This document shows positions 49,534 through 58,616 of a stretch of DNA of 64,000 bases, piece after piece. Source of the stretch: Kosakonia sp. H02. GTDB taxonomy: Bacteria; Pseudomonadota; Gammaproteobacteria; Enterobacterales; Enterobacteriaceae. The position numbers and the translations under genes are program-made. The stretch is taken from assembly GCA_030704225.1 (NCBI GenBank), contig CP131915.1, forward strand, positions 806,001-870,000, given 5' to 3'. A model generated the notes under the pieces. The model had not been told where the DNA came from, did not search any database, and worked only from the letters and a program-made list of their open reading frames with translations. Position 1 is the first letter of the stretch; each line of letters begins with the position of its first letter.

Positions 49534-51390
49534 TTAACTTGCCACCGCTAGCAGCGGTTTTCCGGCCTGAACTGAGGTAGATGCCACGTTAGATACGCCC
49601 GTGTAGCAGTCGCTGTTACTGATAATGACCGGGGTGGCGAGATCGAACCCGGCGGCGAGGATCGCCGCGCGATCGAACTCCAGAAGCAGGTCGCCCGGTT
49701 TCACTCTGTCACCCACGCTGACATGCGCGGTAAAGGGTTTGCCTTCCAGCTTCACTGTGTCGATGCCGACGTGAATCAGCATTTCGATACCGCAATCGCT
49801 GAGTAAGCCAATCGCATGTTTGGTTTCAAACAGGGAAGCCACTTCCCCGGCAAACGGCGAAACAACCCGGCAGTCCACGGGAATGATTGCCACACCATCG
49901 CCCAGTAAACCGCTGGCAAATGTGGGGTCGCCAACTTGATCCAACGCCAGCACGCTGCCACTCATCGGCGCGAGCAACACTTTTTCCGGCAGAGCGCTGA
50001 CCTTTCCCGCGGGGGCCGCCATCGGTGTTTTTGGCAGCCCGGCAATGCAGGTCAGTATTAACGACAGCCCGAACGCGACGGCGCATCCAACAATGCCGCC
50101 CCACAGCGTCGCGTCAACGCCGCCCGGTGGGATCATTTGCGCCAGCGTAAAGATATTCGCCATGCCAAAGGAGTACGCATGGCTGCCGCTAAAGCCGACA
50201 ATGGCTCCCCCGACAGCTCCCGCGATACAGCCAAAAATAAACGGTCGGCGCAGCGGCAGGGTCAGACCATAGACCGCCGGTTCGGTGATACCGAAAATCC
50301 CGGCGGCTATCGACGAACCCGCCAGCACTTTTTGTTGCCCATTACGGGTACGCAGGAAGATACCCAGCGTCGCGCCCACCTGGCCTAGCACCGCAGGCAG
50401 CAGGATCGGTAACATCGTGTCCTGGCCGAAAACGGCCATGTTGTTGATCATGAGCGGCACCAGCCCCCAGTGCAGGCCGAAAATGACGCACACCTGCCAC
50501 AGCGCACCCAGCGCGCCGCCCGCCAGCCACGGCGCCAGGCTATAAATGGACTGGTAAGCGAACGCCAGCATCTGGCTGAGCCAGGTGGCGACCGGGCCAA
50601 TCAGCAAAAACGTGAGCGGCACGGTAATGGCAATGCAGAACACCGGCGCGAAGAAGTTTTTCAGTGAGGCATGCAGAAAGCGGTTGCCCTGTTTTTCCAG
50701 CCAGCAACTTACCCACGATGCAAGAATAATCGGGATAACCGAGCCGCTGTAATTGAGGAATGTCACGGGAATGCCGAGGAAGGTTTCACTCACCGCACCG
50801 CTCGCCTGGCTGGCATTGAAGGCGCTTATCATCAGCGGGTGGGTTAATGCACCGCCAATCGCCATCGTGATAAACGGATTGCCGCCGAACTTTTTCCCGG
50901 CGGTATAACCCAGCACCAGCGGGAAGAAGAAGAACAGCGCATCGCTGGCGGCAAACCAGATTTTGTACGTGCCACTCTCGGGGTTAAGCCAGCCGCAAAC
51001 GACGGCCAGCGCCAGCATGCCTTTGAGGATCCCGGAGGCGGCGAGAATGCCGATAAACGGTGTAAAAATGCCGGAAATAATATCAATGATGCGGTTGAAC
51101 AAGGAGCTCTTATCCTCGCTCACCGTCATTGGCGTGTCGTCCGTCAGACCGGCGTCTTTGCGCACGGCCTGCCATACGTCATGCACATGATTGCCGATGA
51201 CCACCTGAAACTGGCCGCCGCTTTCCACGACCATAATCACACCAGGATTCGCTTTTAAGCCTTCGGCGTCGGCTTTGTGCATCTCTTTGAGTTTAAAGCG
51301 TAAGCGCGTAGCGCAATGCACCACGCTGCTGATGTTCTCCTTGCCGCCCACGTGGCTGAGAATGTCTTTCGCCAGTGTTTGATATTCCAT
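49534..51390 (-). CDS. PTS beta-glucoside-specific EIIBCA permease (BglF-like)
   Basis: This fused PTS transporter has EIIB (residues 1-85, phospho-Cys in VVHCATRLRFKL about 26), EIIC (about 105-450; TM helices, GITEPAVYG substrate motif), and EIIA (about 475-618; phospho-His in MLIHVGIDTV). At 618 aa it is a little shorter than E. coli BglF (625). It phosphorylates aryl-beta-glucosides during import and by homology negatively controls BglG by phosphorylation. ATG 51390 with AAGGAA upstream; it is preceded by a RAT/terminator. Confidence 0.95.
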   Translation of the reverse strand: MEYQTLAKDILSHVGGKENISSVVHCATRLRFKLKEMHKADAEGLKANPGVIMVVESGGQFQVVIGNHVHDVWQAVRKDAGLTDDTPMTVSEDKSSLFNRIIDIISGIFTPFIGILAASGILKGMLALAVVCGWLNPESGTYKIWFAASDALFFFFPLVLGYTAGKKFGGNPFITMAIGGALTHPLMISAFNASQASGAVSETFLGIPVTFLNYSGSVIPIILASWVSCWLEKQGNRFLHASLKNFFAPVFCIAITVPLTFLLIGPVATWLSQMLAFAYQSIYSLAPWLAGGALGALWQVCVIFGLHWGLVPLMINNMAVFGQDTMLPILLPAVLGQVGATLGIFLRTRNGQQKVLAGSSIAAGIFGITEPAVYGLTLPLRRPFIFGCIAGAVGGAIVGFSGSHAYSFGMANIFTLAQMIPPGGVDATLWGGIVGCAVAFGLSLILTCIAGLPKTPMAAPAGKVSALPEKVLLAPMSGSVLALDQVGDPTFASGLLGDGVAIIPVDCRVVSPFAGEVASLFETKHAIGLLSDCGIEMLIHVGIDTVKLEGKPFTAHVSVGDRVKPGDLLLEFDRAAILAAGFDLATPVIISNSDCYTGVSNVASTSVQAGKPLLAVAS

Positions 51391-51420
51391 GCTGAGTTCC
51401 TTGCCTCTTGTGTCTGAGTA

Positions 51421-51464
51421 AAAAAAAACCTGAGGCCGGTACCTTGCGGGAGCGGACTCAGGTT
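51421..51464 (-). terminator. BglG-controlled terminator before the PTS gene
   Basis: On the minus strand AACCTGAG / CTCAGGTT (51457-51464 with 51427-51434) is followed by TTTTTTT. The stem shares four bases with the RAT, so RAT folding prevents terminator formation. Confidence 0.9.
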
Positions 51465-51494
51465 TTGCCTGCACTGATTGATGCAGTAACAACC
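51461..51494 (-). promoter_or_regulatory. RAT2: BglG antiterminator RNA site
   Basis: The minus strand reads GGTTGTTACTGCATC...GCAGGCAAAACC, matching the RAT consensus of bgl/sac-type systems (GGATTGTTACTGC...GCAGGCAAAACC). It overlaps the following terminator, giving antitermination by dimeric BglG. Confidence 0.93.
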
Positions 51495-51507
51495 CTGGCG
51501 GCACAAA

Positions 51508-52341
51508 TCAGTGCCGTACTTTCCTCACGCGCTCAATGTGGAGCGCGAGAAACATTATCTCTTCCGTTGTCAGTGGCCTCTGATACGTACTGACCAGATG
51601 ACGCGCCACCTTCTCGGCGCACTTCCATGCCAGCGCGTAGTTCTCTTTCACCGCCAGATGCAGGCCGGGATCGTCATCTTCCACCACGGTGCGGTTCAGC
51701 ATACGCTGCGAGAAGAACTTCAGATGCGTCACAAAGCGTTGATAGCTAAGAGAATCCTCATCGTATTCCAGCTTTAGCTGGTACTGCACGATATGTAAGA
51801 TCTCCTGCATCACTTTGGTGATATGCATCACTTCCGGCATTTCACTGTTGAGTTGCGCCGTCACCAGGTGTAAGGCGATAAAACCGGCTTCGTCTTCGGG
51901 TAATTCAACGTCCAGGCGCTTAGCGAGGATCTCCCGCGCCTGCTGACCCAGCGCAAACTCTTTTGGGTAGAGGCGTTTTATCTCCCACAGCAGCCCGTTG
52001 CGAATGAGCAGGCCTTTTTTCTGCCGCTCAATAGCAAAAAAGCAGTGGTCGGTTAAGGTGATGTACAGACTCTCCTGCAACCTGCCCAGACGCTCGCGGG
52101 CCAAATCAATAATGCGATCGCAGGCGGTCATCACTTCCAGCGGGATCTGGCTGAGCAACTCCCCCAGCCGACGCACCAGCTCATCGCTTTGCAGGGCAAA
52201 CACTTTCTCGATACGGCTTTCATCAAGCTGTTCGCCGGGTCGCTTTTGAAACGCGATCCCCCGCCCCATCACCACCTGCTCGCGCTGATGCTCATCAAGC
52301 ACCACCGCGACATTATTGTTTAATATTTTGGCGATACGCAT
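51508..52341 (-). CDS. BglG-family transcriptional antiterminator
   Basis: This 277-aa RNA-binding antiterminator (278 aa in E. coli BglG) has the CAT_RBD N-terminal domain (MRIAKILNNNVAVVLDEHQ) followed by two PRD domains with conserved histidines (PEDEAGFIALHLVTAQL; TTEEIMFLALHIERV). It binds the two RATs in this operon. Phosphorylation by the cognate EIIB inactivates it, in the family. I chose ATG 52341; the open frame to 52398 overlaps the SurE stop region. Confidence 0.94.
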   Translation of the reverse strand: MRIAKILNNNVAVVLDEHQREQVVMGRGIAFQKRPGEQLDESRIEKVFALQSDELVRRLGELLSQIPLEVMTACDRIIDLARERLGRLQESLYITLTDHCFFAIERQKKGLLIRNGLLWEIKRLYPKEFALGQQAREILAKRLDVELPEDEAGFIALHLVTAQLNSEMPEVMHITKVMQEILHIVQYQLKLEYDEDSLSYQRFVTHLKFFSQRMLNRTVVEDDDPGLHLAVKENYALAWKCAEKVARHLVSTYQRPLTTEEIMFLALHIERVRKVRH

Positions 52342-52397
52342 CCCGCCCGCGGTCAACGGGCCGGAAGAGGTGGAGCTATCGCCGTTGTAGGCTGCCA

Positions 52398-53270
52398 TCA
52401 GCGTAGCAGTGCCTGATAATGTGTTTCATACTGCGGGGCATTCCATTGACCATCAAAGACCGTCAGGGTGATATAGCCCTGGTTTAACCAGCCAGTGTCG
52501 GTATCCGCGTTGCTCGGCGTCAGCACTTTATCACTCAGAATTTGCTGCGCGCGGCCATCTTCCAGCAGTTTGTAGCTGTGCTGCGGAACCGGGAATGGCT
52601 CGTTGCCGATGTATTTCTCACCCTTAATGTCGCTTTTTGCCAGCGGCGGATAGTTGATGCTCAGCCCCGATCCCACCGGCAGTACTGCCTGGCCTGGCTG
52701 CCATTTGGCATGGAGCTTATCCACCAGCGACACCACATAATCGACGGAATCCGGCCAGTATTTATGTGTACTTGGCCAGCCTGCTTTTTGCTCCTCAACC
52801 GTCAGCAGGTAACCGATGCTCGCAGCAATGGCCGGGTAGCCATAACGCACGGCACGCGCCGCCGCACCCACGGTGCCGGAGTTAATCTGCGCCACGCCGG
52901 TGTTTGGCCCATCGTTGACACCGGAAATGATCAGGTCTGGCGGGTTATCTTTCAGCACGCCAAGCAGACCGAAATCCACCGCATCCGCAGGCGTACCGGG
53001 GAAGCAGTAACGTTTATCCGCCACTTTTTTGACGTCAAAAATCTTATTGGGTTTAAAGGTGATAGCCGAGCCAATCCCGCTCTGATTAGTGGCGGGGGCC
53101 ACCATCCAGACATCAAACCCTTTGGCCGCCAGCTTTTCCTGTAAGGAAATCGTCCCCACGGAGTCGCAGCCATCGTCGTTGACCAGTAAAACGCGCATCG
53201 CCCGCTCAGCGGCCTGTACGCTGGTCGTCGCAAGCGCAGTTATCAAAAGTGCCAGTAATGTCTTATTCAC
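52398..53270 (-). CDS. Secreted SurE-family acid phosphatase/nucleotidase
   Basis: The 290-aa product has a signal peptide (MNKTLLALLITALATTSVQA, cut before AERAM), so it is periplasmic, unlike cytosolic SurE. The SurE metal motif is VNDDG (about residues 30-34) and the conserved SGVNDGPNTG followed by INSGTVGAA lies near 114-135. SurE proteins dephosphorylate nucleoside monophosphates or other phosphate esters. Here it sits between porin and BglG within the beta-glucoside operon, an unusual partner; it might release phosphate from a phosphorylated glucoside or aglycone. Confidence 0.85.
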   Translation of the reverse strand: MNKTLLALLITALATTSVQAAERAMRVLLVNDDGCDSVGTISLQEKLAAKGFDVWMVAPATNQSGIGSAITFKPNKIFDVKKVADKRYCFPGTPADAVDFGLLGVLKDNPPDLIISGVNDGPNTGVAQINSGTVGAAARAVRYGYPAIAASIGYLLTVEEQKAGWPSTHKYWPDSVDYVVSLVDKLHAKWQPGQAVLPVGSGLSINYPPLAKSDIKGEKYIGNEPFPVPQHSYKLLEDGRAQQILSDKVLTPSNADTDTGWLNQGYITLTVFDGQWNAPQYETHYQALLR

Positions 53271-53284
53271 GGTGAAGCTCCCTG

Positions 53285-54610
53285 TTAGTTATGCAGACCA
53301 AATTTGTATTCCATCGTTACCCCGCCCCCCACGCCTTTCGAGCGGTGGAAAGCGCGCTTGTCTTCCGTGAGCGACGGTTTACCGTGCACCAGTTTCCAGC
53401 TGTAACTTGGGCCAAATCCGGCAGAAATGGACAAGCCAGATATCGCCGCTGGTGCCCACGCCACAAAGCCGCCATATTCCCACTGTGTTAATGCAACGCC
53501 CTGGTATTTGGCACCAAAACCGTGATTAGCAAAAATCCCCGCAGTTAATTCTGGCGACAGCGCATATTTCCCATACCAATAAAGCATTTGTTCATTGTCA
53601 TTGACATAATCATTGCCTTCACCGTCTGCCGGGCTATTAAATGCGCCTCGCGTGTTCTTGCCCATATGCCAATAAAAATGACCTAGCCCATTATCCAGAT
53701 GCGCTTTAGTTTTTGACCACGCAATACCGGACTCAATATCCTGTGATTGATAACTGACCATCGCGAAAATATGTTGCGCAGTATTGGTAAATCCTCGCGC
53801 TCCTTCCCATTCAGCCAGGCCGCGATTGTAATACCAGGCTCCGCGTAAAAGAATGTTCTCATTCTCCGCCAACGGTAATGAGAATTGTGTTTCCAGCCCC
53901 TGACGTAAAAGATAATTATCGCTTTCGCCAATAAGCCAGGTGACACGCGTATTTTTCGCCGGGATCCAACTCACATCGCCCGTGACAATATGATCAATGG
54001 GCTTATTACTTTTTAACGTATAAAAGCGACGCTTTTCCGGTTCATCGCGCTCGGAAAAGCGCGTAACCCAGGCAGCGCGCGCGGAGAAATCTTCCCAGCC
54101 GCTCTCCAGGCTCACACCCTGCCAGGAGCTTGGTGCCGCACGGCTTCGCGTTACGCTGATTGCGCCGAACTTATAAAGCTGCTTCCAGCCCGCATAGAGC
54201 CTGGCGTAAGCATGTTCATCTTCCCATTTCAGCTTGCCGTAAAGCTGGCCGATTTTGTTAAAACCCTCCGCATGACCGTTGTGATCGCGCAGCAGATCGC
54301 GACCGGCAAAATCGTCATTGGCGTACAGCTTGACCACACTGTACCAGGACGCATCAACGCCGATGACATCCCGATACCAGCCGCTCTGGTAATCAAGCAG
54401 CGCCCCCTGCGCCCAGGCTCGCTGCTCGCCGATACCCGCATCAGCATGTTGGTTACTGGTGTTCAGCATCCAGACATTTTTCAACGTAATATCAAATTGA
54501 CTATTTTCAATAAAACCCTGAGTGTTGGGCAGTTCATTATTAGCGAAAGCGGTAGTGCCGCTTAAACCAGAAATGAATACCAAAGGTAAAGTAAATTTTA
54601 TCGCTGACAT
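53285..54610 (-). CDS. OprD-family outer-membrane porin
   Basis: This 441-aa outer-membrane beta-barrel has a signal peptide cut after AFA/NNELP. OprD/ChiP-type features: FIENSQFDITLKNVWML near the N-terminus, many aromatic alternating strands (WYRDVIGVDASWYSVVKLY, FYWHMGKN) and C-terminal GGGVTMEYKFGLHN. It probably admits beta-glucosides or oligosaccharides. First gene of the bgl-type operon, 14 nt before the SurE-like gene, and controlled by the upstream RAT. Confidence 0.85.
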   Translation of the reverse strand: MSAIKFTLPLVFISGLSGTTAFANNELPNTQGFIENSQFDITLKNVWMLNTSNQHADAGIGEQRAWAQGALLDYQSGWYRDVIGVDASWYSVVKLYANDDFAGRDLLRDHNGHAEGFNKIGQLYGKLKWEDEHAYARLYAGWKQLYKFGAISVTRSRAAPSSWQGVSLESGWEDFSARAAWVTRFSERDEPEKRRFYTLKSNKPIDHIVTGDVSWIPAKNTRVTWLIGESDNYLLRQGLETQFSLPLAENENILLRGAWYYNRGLAEWEGARGFTNTAQHIFAMVSYQSQDIESGIAWSKTKAHLDNGLGHFYWHMGKNTRGAFNSPADGEGNDYVNDNEQMLYWYGKYALSPELTAGIFANHGFGAKYQGVALTQWEYGGFVAWAPAAISGLSISAGFGPSYSWKLVHGKPSLTEDKRAFHRSKGVGGGVTMEYKFGLHN

Positions 54611-54735
54611 TTTTATTCCATTTTTATATTGCCGACCTAAAAACCAGCATCAAAAAAAACAACATCGATGCTAAAGGCTCAGACAATTCCTTTTAATTAT
54701 TTCGTTTTACTGTTGTTATTTACGCACGCCATGAA

Positions 54736-54790
54736 AACAAAAAAACCCAAACCCGAAATTCACACGCGGTGAATTCTGACGGTTTAGGTT
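54736..54790 (-). terminator. BglG-controlled terminator before the porin gene
   Basis: On the minus strand AACCtAAACCG...GTGAATT pairs with its complement through a long imperfect stem (arms about 54744-54764 and 54769-54790), followed by a T-rich run. It shares GGTT with RAT1. Confidence 0.85.
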
Positions 54791-54813
54791 TTGCCTGTTT
54801 AACAGTAACAACC
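54787..54813 (-). promoter_or_regulatory. RAT1: BglG antiterminator RNA site
   Basis: The minus strand reads GGTTGTTACTGTTAAACAGG followed by CAAAACC, a second match to the bgl-type RAT consensus. It places the porin and SurE genes, and bglG itself, under antitermination control. Confidence 0.92.
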
Positions 54814-54943
54814 CTGATATGGCGTGGAGAGATAAATACCATTTCAGGAAAAAATAATCTATCCGCAATTTAACTAAGTGATAAAAGTGTGACTTAGATA
54901 ACGCTACGATTTTTTTGATATTTCATAACGCGACAAGTTTCGT

Positions 54944-55882
54944 TTATATTTCGGCGCGCGCGATCGCTGCGGCAATTTCGCCCGACGTTTTATAAGTACG
55001 GATTTCAGTAAAGAGATCGCTGGCTTGTGTATATTCTTTGCGCAAATAGCCGAGCCACTGTTTAATACGCGCGACGTGATACAGACCCGTATCGCCTTGT
55101 TTCTCCAGCCGGGAATATTTTGCCAGTAGCGCCACCACTTCGGGCCACGGCATACGCGGTTCATTGTATTTCACCACCCGGCTGAGGTTCGGCACATTCA
55201 GCGCGCCGCGCCCGATCATCACCGCATCACAGCCGGTAATGGCCATACACTCCTGCGCGCTTTGCCAGTCCCAAATTTCGCCATTAGCGATAACCGGAAT
55301 CTTCAACCGCTGGCGGATCTTGCCGATCGCCTGCCAGTTAATACACTCCGCTTTGTAACCCTCTTCTTTGGTACGCCCGTGCACCGCAAGTTCACTGGCT
55401 CCTGCCTGCTGCACGGCATCGGCAATCTCAAACTGCCGCGCCGGGCTGTCCCAGCCGAGACGGACTTTCACCGTCACCGGCAGATGCGACGGCACCGCTT
55501 CGCGCATCGCTTTCGCACCGCGATAAATCAGCTCAGGATCTTTGAGTAACGTTGCGCCGCCACCGCTACCGTTCACCAGTTTCGACGGGCAACCGCAATT
55601 CAGATCAACGCCCCAGGAGCCAAGCTCCACCGCGCGCGCAGCGTTTTCCGCCAGCCACTCTGGGTACTGACCGAGTAATTGAATGCGCACCAGCGTGCCG
55701 GAAGGGGTGCGGCTCTGGCGTTGCAACTCGGGGCAGATTTTATGAAAGGATTTTACCGGCAGCAGTTGATCGACCACGCGCAAAAACTCGGTGATGCACA
55801 GATCATAATCGTTAACCTCGCTCAGCAGCTCGCGCACCAGCGAGTCGAGCACGCCTTCCATTGGAGCCAGTAATACACGCAT
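54944..55882 (-). CDS. dusC: tRNA-dihydrouridine(16) synthase DusC
   Basis: DusC reduces U16 of tRNAs with FMN and NADPH. The 312-aa protein (315 in E. coli) starts MRVLLAPMEGVLDSLVRELL, with VDLNCGCPSK (catalytic Cys about 98), TVKVRLGW, LAVHGRTKEEGY and VIANGEIWDW, GCDAVMIGRGA FMN-phosphate site. Located upstream of yohJ in E. coli, with the TonB receptor gene inserted here. Confidence 0.96.
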   Translation of the reverse strand: MRVLLAPMEGVLDSLVRELLSEVNDYDLCITEFLRVVDQLLPVKSFHKICPELQRQSRTPSGTLVRIQLLGQYPEWLAENAARAVELGSWGVDLNCGCPSKLVNGSGGGATLLKDPELIYRGAKAMREAVPSHLPVTVKVRLGWDSPARQFEIADAVQQAGASELAVHGRTKEEGYKAECINWQAIGKIRQRLKIPVIANGEIWDWQSAQECMAITGCDAVMIGRGALNVPNLSRVVKYNEPRMPWPEVVALLAKYSRLEKQGDTGLYHVARIKQWLGYLRKEYTQASDLFTEIRTYKTSGEIAAAIARAEI

Positions 55883-56115
55883 AAATCACCCCGGAAAAAT
55901 GAGGCGACATAGTAGCTTCTCTGTCAAAGGGAGGAAAGCGCCTTTATCGCCCCGAGGTTGCTGACCAGCTTCACATTCTGCAAACAGCGATTTACGAATC
56001 TGTAACAGTACAAATTCTCTTCAGTTACACTGCGCCAAACGCATTTCCATGGATGAATTGCGCATAACGCTCAGGGCTGTATCCGCGTTATGCATTATCA
56101 ACAGTAAGGAAGCTT

Positions 56116-58044
56116 ATGAAAATACAAACAGTTATACCCGCAATCCTGGCACCATCATTCCTGATGGTGCCGCTGACACAGGCCGCTTTGCCACACGATT
56201 CGCTGATGATTGTGACGTCACCCATCCCCTCCCCGCTTGAAATTATCACCTCGCCGAAAGCGTCCCACCCGCTGCTTCCCGCCAGCGACGGTGCAGATTA
56301 CCTGAAAAACCTGCCCGGATTTTCACAAGTGCGCAACGGCGGCACCAACGGCGACCCGGTGTTTCGCGGCATGTTCGGCTCGCGCCTGCGTATTTTGGCC
56401 GACAACGGCGAAATGCTCGGCGCCTGCGGCGGCAGAATGGATGCGCCGAGTGCTTATATCTCGCCGGAAAATTTCGATCTGCTGACGCTCATCAAAGGCC
56501 CGGAAACGGTGCTGTGGGGGCCGGGCAACTCCGCCGGGACAATCCGTTTTGAGCGCGAACCGCCGCGCTTTGATAAACCGGGAATGGAAGGAAGCGCTTC
56601 GCTGCTGGCGGGCTCCAGCACGCGCCGGGATGAACGTGCCGATGTGAGCCTCGGCAACGAAGAGGGATATTTACGCCTGCTCGGCAATCACGCTCGTGCC
56701 GGGGATTATAAAGACGGGCGCGGCGATCGGGTGCCGTCGAAATGGCGAAAATGGAATGGCGATCTGGAACTCGGCTGGACGCCGGATAAAACAACCTTGC
56801 TGGCGCTCACCGCCGGGAAAGGCGACGGGGAAGCCCGCTACGCCGGGCGCACCATGGACGGAACGCAGTTCAAACGTGAAAGCCTGGGCCTGCGGGTGGA
56901 AAAATCCGCGCTGGGCGAGGTGTTCGAGAAGTTCGAGGCCAGTCTCTACAGCAACGCTGCCGACCACATTATGGATAACTACACGCTGCGCCCGCAGCCA
57001 AAGATGCCGATGCGCAAGCAGGTTGAGCGTAAAACCCTCGGCGGGCGAATGATGGGCACCTGGCACTGGTCACAGGTTGAACTACGCGGCGGCACGGACG
57101 CGCAGCACAATACCCATTACCGCCATATTGCGAGCCACCAGGTGCAGGATGCCCGTTTTCGCGATGCGGGTGTGTTCAGCGAATTAACCTGGCATGCCAC
57201 AGCGCAGAGCCATCTCGTTAGTGGCGCGCGTGTCGACAGCGTTAAAGTGACGCGCTTTGCCGCGCACCGTACAGAGACGCTACCCGCCGGGTTTGTGCGT
57301 ATCGAACATCAACCTGTGGGTTTGTCGACCATGCTCTATGCGGGGCTGGGTTATACCGAACGCTTTCCCGATTATTGGGAACTGTTTTCCTCAACCCGTA
57401 GCGATCAAGCATTCGCCAGGCTCAAGAGCGAAAAGACCACCCAGCTTGATATCGGCGCACATTATACCGGGACACAACTCAATGGCTGGGTGTCGGCGTA
57501 TCTGGGTCGGGTGCATGATTTTATCCTGTTTCGCTACGCCCCGCCCAAGGCGCGGTTAAGCCAGGTGGATAACATCAACGCCACGATTTTGGGCAGCGAA
57601 ACCGGGGTCAGTTATCAGCTCACGCAAGCCTGGAAAACCGAGGCCAGCCTGGCCTATGCATGGGGAGAAAATCGTGATGATCACCGGCCATTACCGCAAA
57701 TCCCCCCGCTTGATGCCCGTTTCGGGCTGAGCTGGCAACAAGGCGACTGGAGCAGCAGCGGCTTGCTGCGCCTGGTCAGCGCCCAGCACCGCGTGGCGAT
57801 TAACCAGGGCAATGTGGTCGGCAAAGACTTTTCCCGCAGCGCCGGGTTTGCGGTGCTTTCAGCCGATGCGGCGTATCGTATGACGACACAGGTTAAGCTG
57901 AGCGCCGGGGTCGATAATCTTCTCAACAGAACCTACAGTGAGCATTTGAATCTCGCGGGAAATCGCAGTTTTGGCTATACGGCCAACAGGCCGATAAATG
58001 AACCCGGCAGAACCGTTTGGGGCAAACTGAACGTCACCTTCTGA
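56116..58044 (+). CDS. TonB-dependent copper-type receptor
   Basis: This 642-aa outer-membrane receptor resembles OprC/NosA (TonB-dependent copper receptors). A signal peptide covers about residues 1-25. The plug has DYLKNLPGFSQVRNGGTNGDPVFRGMFGSRL (in blocks, about 54-84), LGACGGRMDAPSAYISPE and LIKGPETVLWGPGNSAGTI, all typical for that group. The barrel ends in a terminal Phe (NVTF). TonB-box-like sequence MIVTSP near 33. AAGGAAGC precedes the ATG. It is not found here in E. coli and is monocistronic. Confidence 0.9.
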   Translation: MKIQTVIPAILAPSFLMVPLTQAALPHDSLMIVTSPIPSPLEIITSPKASHPLLPASDGADYLKNLPGFSQVRNGGTNGDPVFRGMFGSRLRILADNGEMLGACGGRMDAPSAYISPENFDLLTLIKGPETVLWGPGNSAGTIRFEREPPRFDKPGMEGSASLLAGSSTRRDERADVSLGNEEGYLRLLGNHARAGDYKDGRGDRVPSKWRKWNGDLELGWTPDKTTLLALTAGKGDGEARYAGRTMDGTQFKRESLGLRVEKSALGEVFEKFEASLYSNAADHIMDNYTLRPQPKMPMRKQVERKTLGGRMMGTWHWSQVELRGGTDAQHNTHYRHIASHQVQDARFRDAGVFSELTWHATAQSHLVSGARVDSVKVTRFAAHRTETLPAGFVRIEHQPVGLSTMLYAGLGYTERFPDYWELFSSTRSDQAFARLKSEKTTQLDIGAHYTGTQLNGWVSAYLGRVHDFILFRYAPPKARLSQVDNINATILGSETGVSYQLTQAWKTEASLAYAWGENRDDHRPLPQIPPLDARFGLSWQQGDWSSSGLLRLVSAQHRVAINQGNVVGKDFSRSAGFAVLSADAAYRMTTQVKLSAGVDNLLNRTYSEHLNLAGNRSFGYTANRPINEPGRTVWGKLNVTF

Positions 58045-58217
58045 ACGCATCCCGGCTCCATGAGCCGGGACGTTCACCCGCAGCGCACAGCAAATCCTGG
58101 AGGAATGCATAACCTTACTCAATGGAATGTTTGGTATGCTCAGAATTCATGATGTGATCAGTAGCACGTTTTTCGCTTTAATTGTATGATGAATGCGTTT
58201 CGGCAAGGGCTTTCACC

Positions 58218-58616
58218 ATGAGTAAATCATTGAATATTATCTGGCAGTACCTTCGTGCTTTTGTGCTTATCTACGCGTGTTTATACGCCGGTATTTTTGT
58301 CGCCTCGCTGCTGCCTATTGCCATTCCCGGCAGCATTATTGGCATGCTGATTATGTTTGTCCTGCTGGCGCTGCAAATCCTGCCCGCCAAATGGGTAAAC
58401 CCCGGCTGCTTTTTCTTTATCCGCTATATGGTGTTGCTGTTCGTGCCTATCGGTGTGGGTGTGATGCAGTATTACGACCTGCTGCGGGCGCAGTTCGGCC
58501 CGATTATTGTTTCCTGTGCGGTCAGTACCGCGATTGTCTTTTTGGTGGTGAGCTGGAGCACGCATCTGGTGCACGGCGAGCGTAACGTGGTCGGCAAAAA
58601 AGGGCGTAAGAAATGA
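58218..58616 (+). CDS. yohJ: CidA/LrgA-family holin-like protein YohJ
   Basis: This 132-aa inner-membrane protein with four TM helices is as long as E. coli YohJ. LrgA-type motif IPGSIIGMLIMFVLLAL is at about residues 34-50. It is the predicted holin-like partner of YohK; the start ATG of yohK overlaps its stop (ATGATG/TGA region). ATG 58218 is chosen; an open frame to 58182 lacks conservation. Confidence 0.94.
   Translation: MSKSLNIIWQYLRAFVLIYACLYAGIFVASLLPIAIPGSIIGMLIMFVLLALQILPAKWVNPGCFFFIRYMVLLFVPIGVGVMQYYDLLRAQFGPIIVSCAVSTAIVFLVVSWSTHLVHGERNVVGKKGRKK

Larger units (their letters stand above)
54611..54943. other. Leader and promoter region of the beta-glucoside operon
   Basis: The 333-nt region contains RAT1 (54787-54813) and its overlapping terminator, described separately, and further right an AT-rich stretch (54831-54930) that should carry the operon's promoter. 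A TGTGA half-site occurs near 54887; no complete CRP palindrome is seen. No gene lies here; dusC ends at 54944. Confidence 0.55.
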
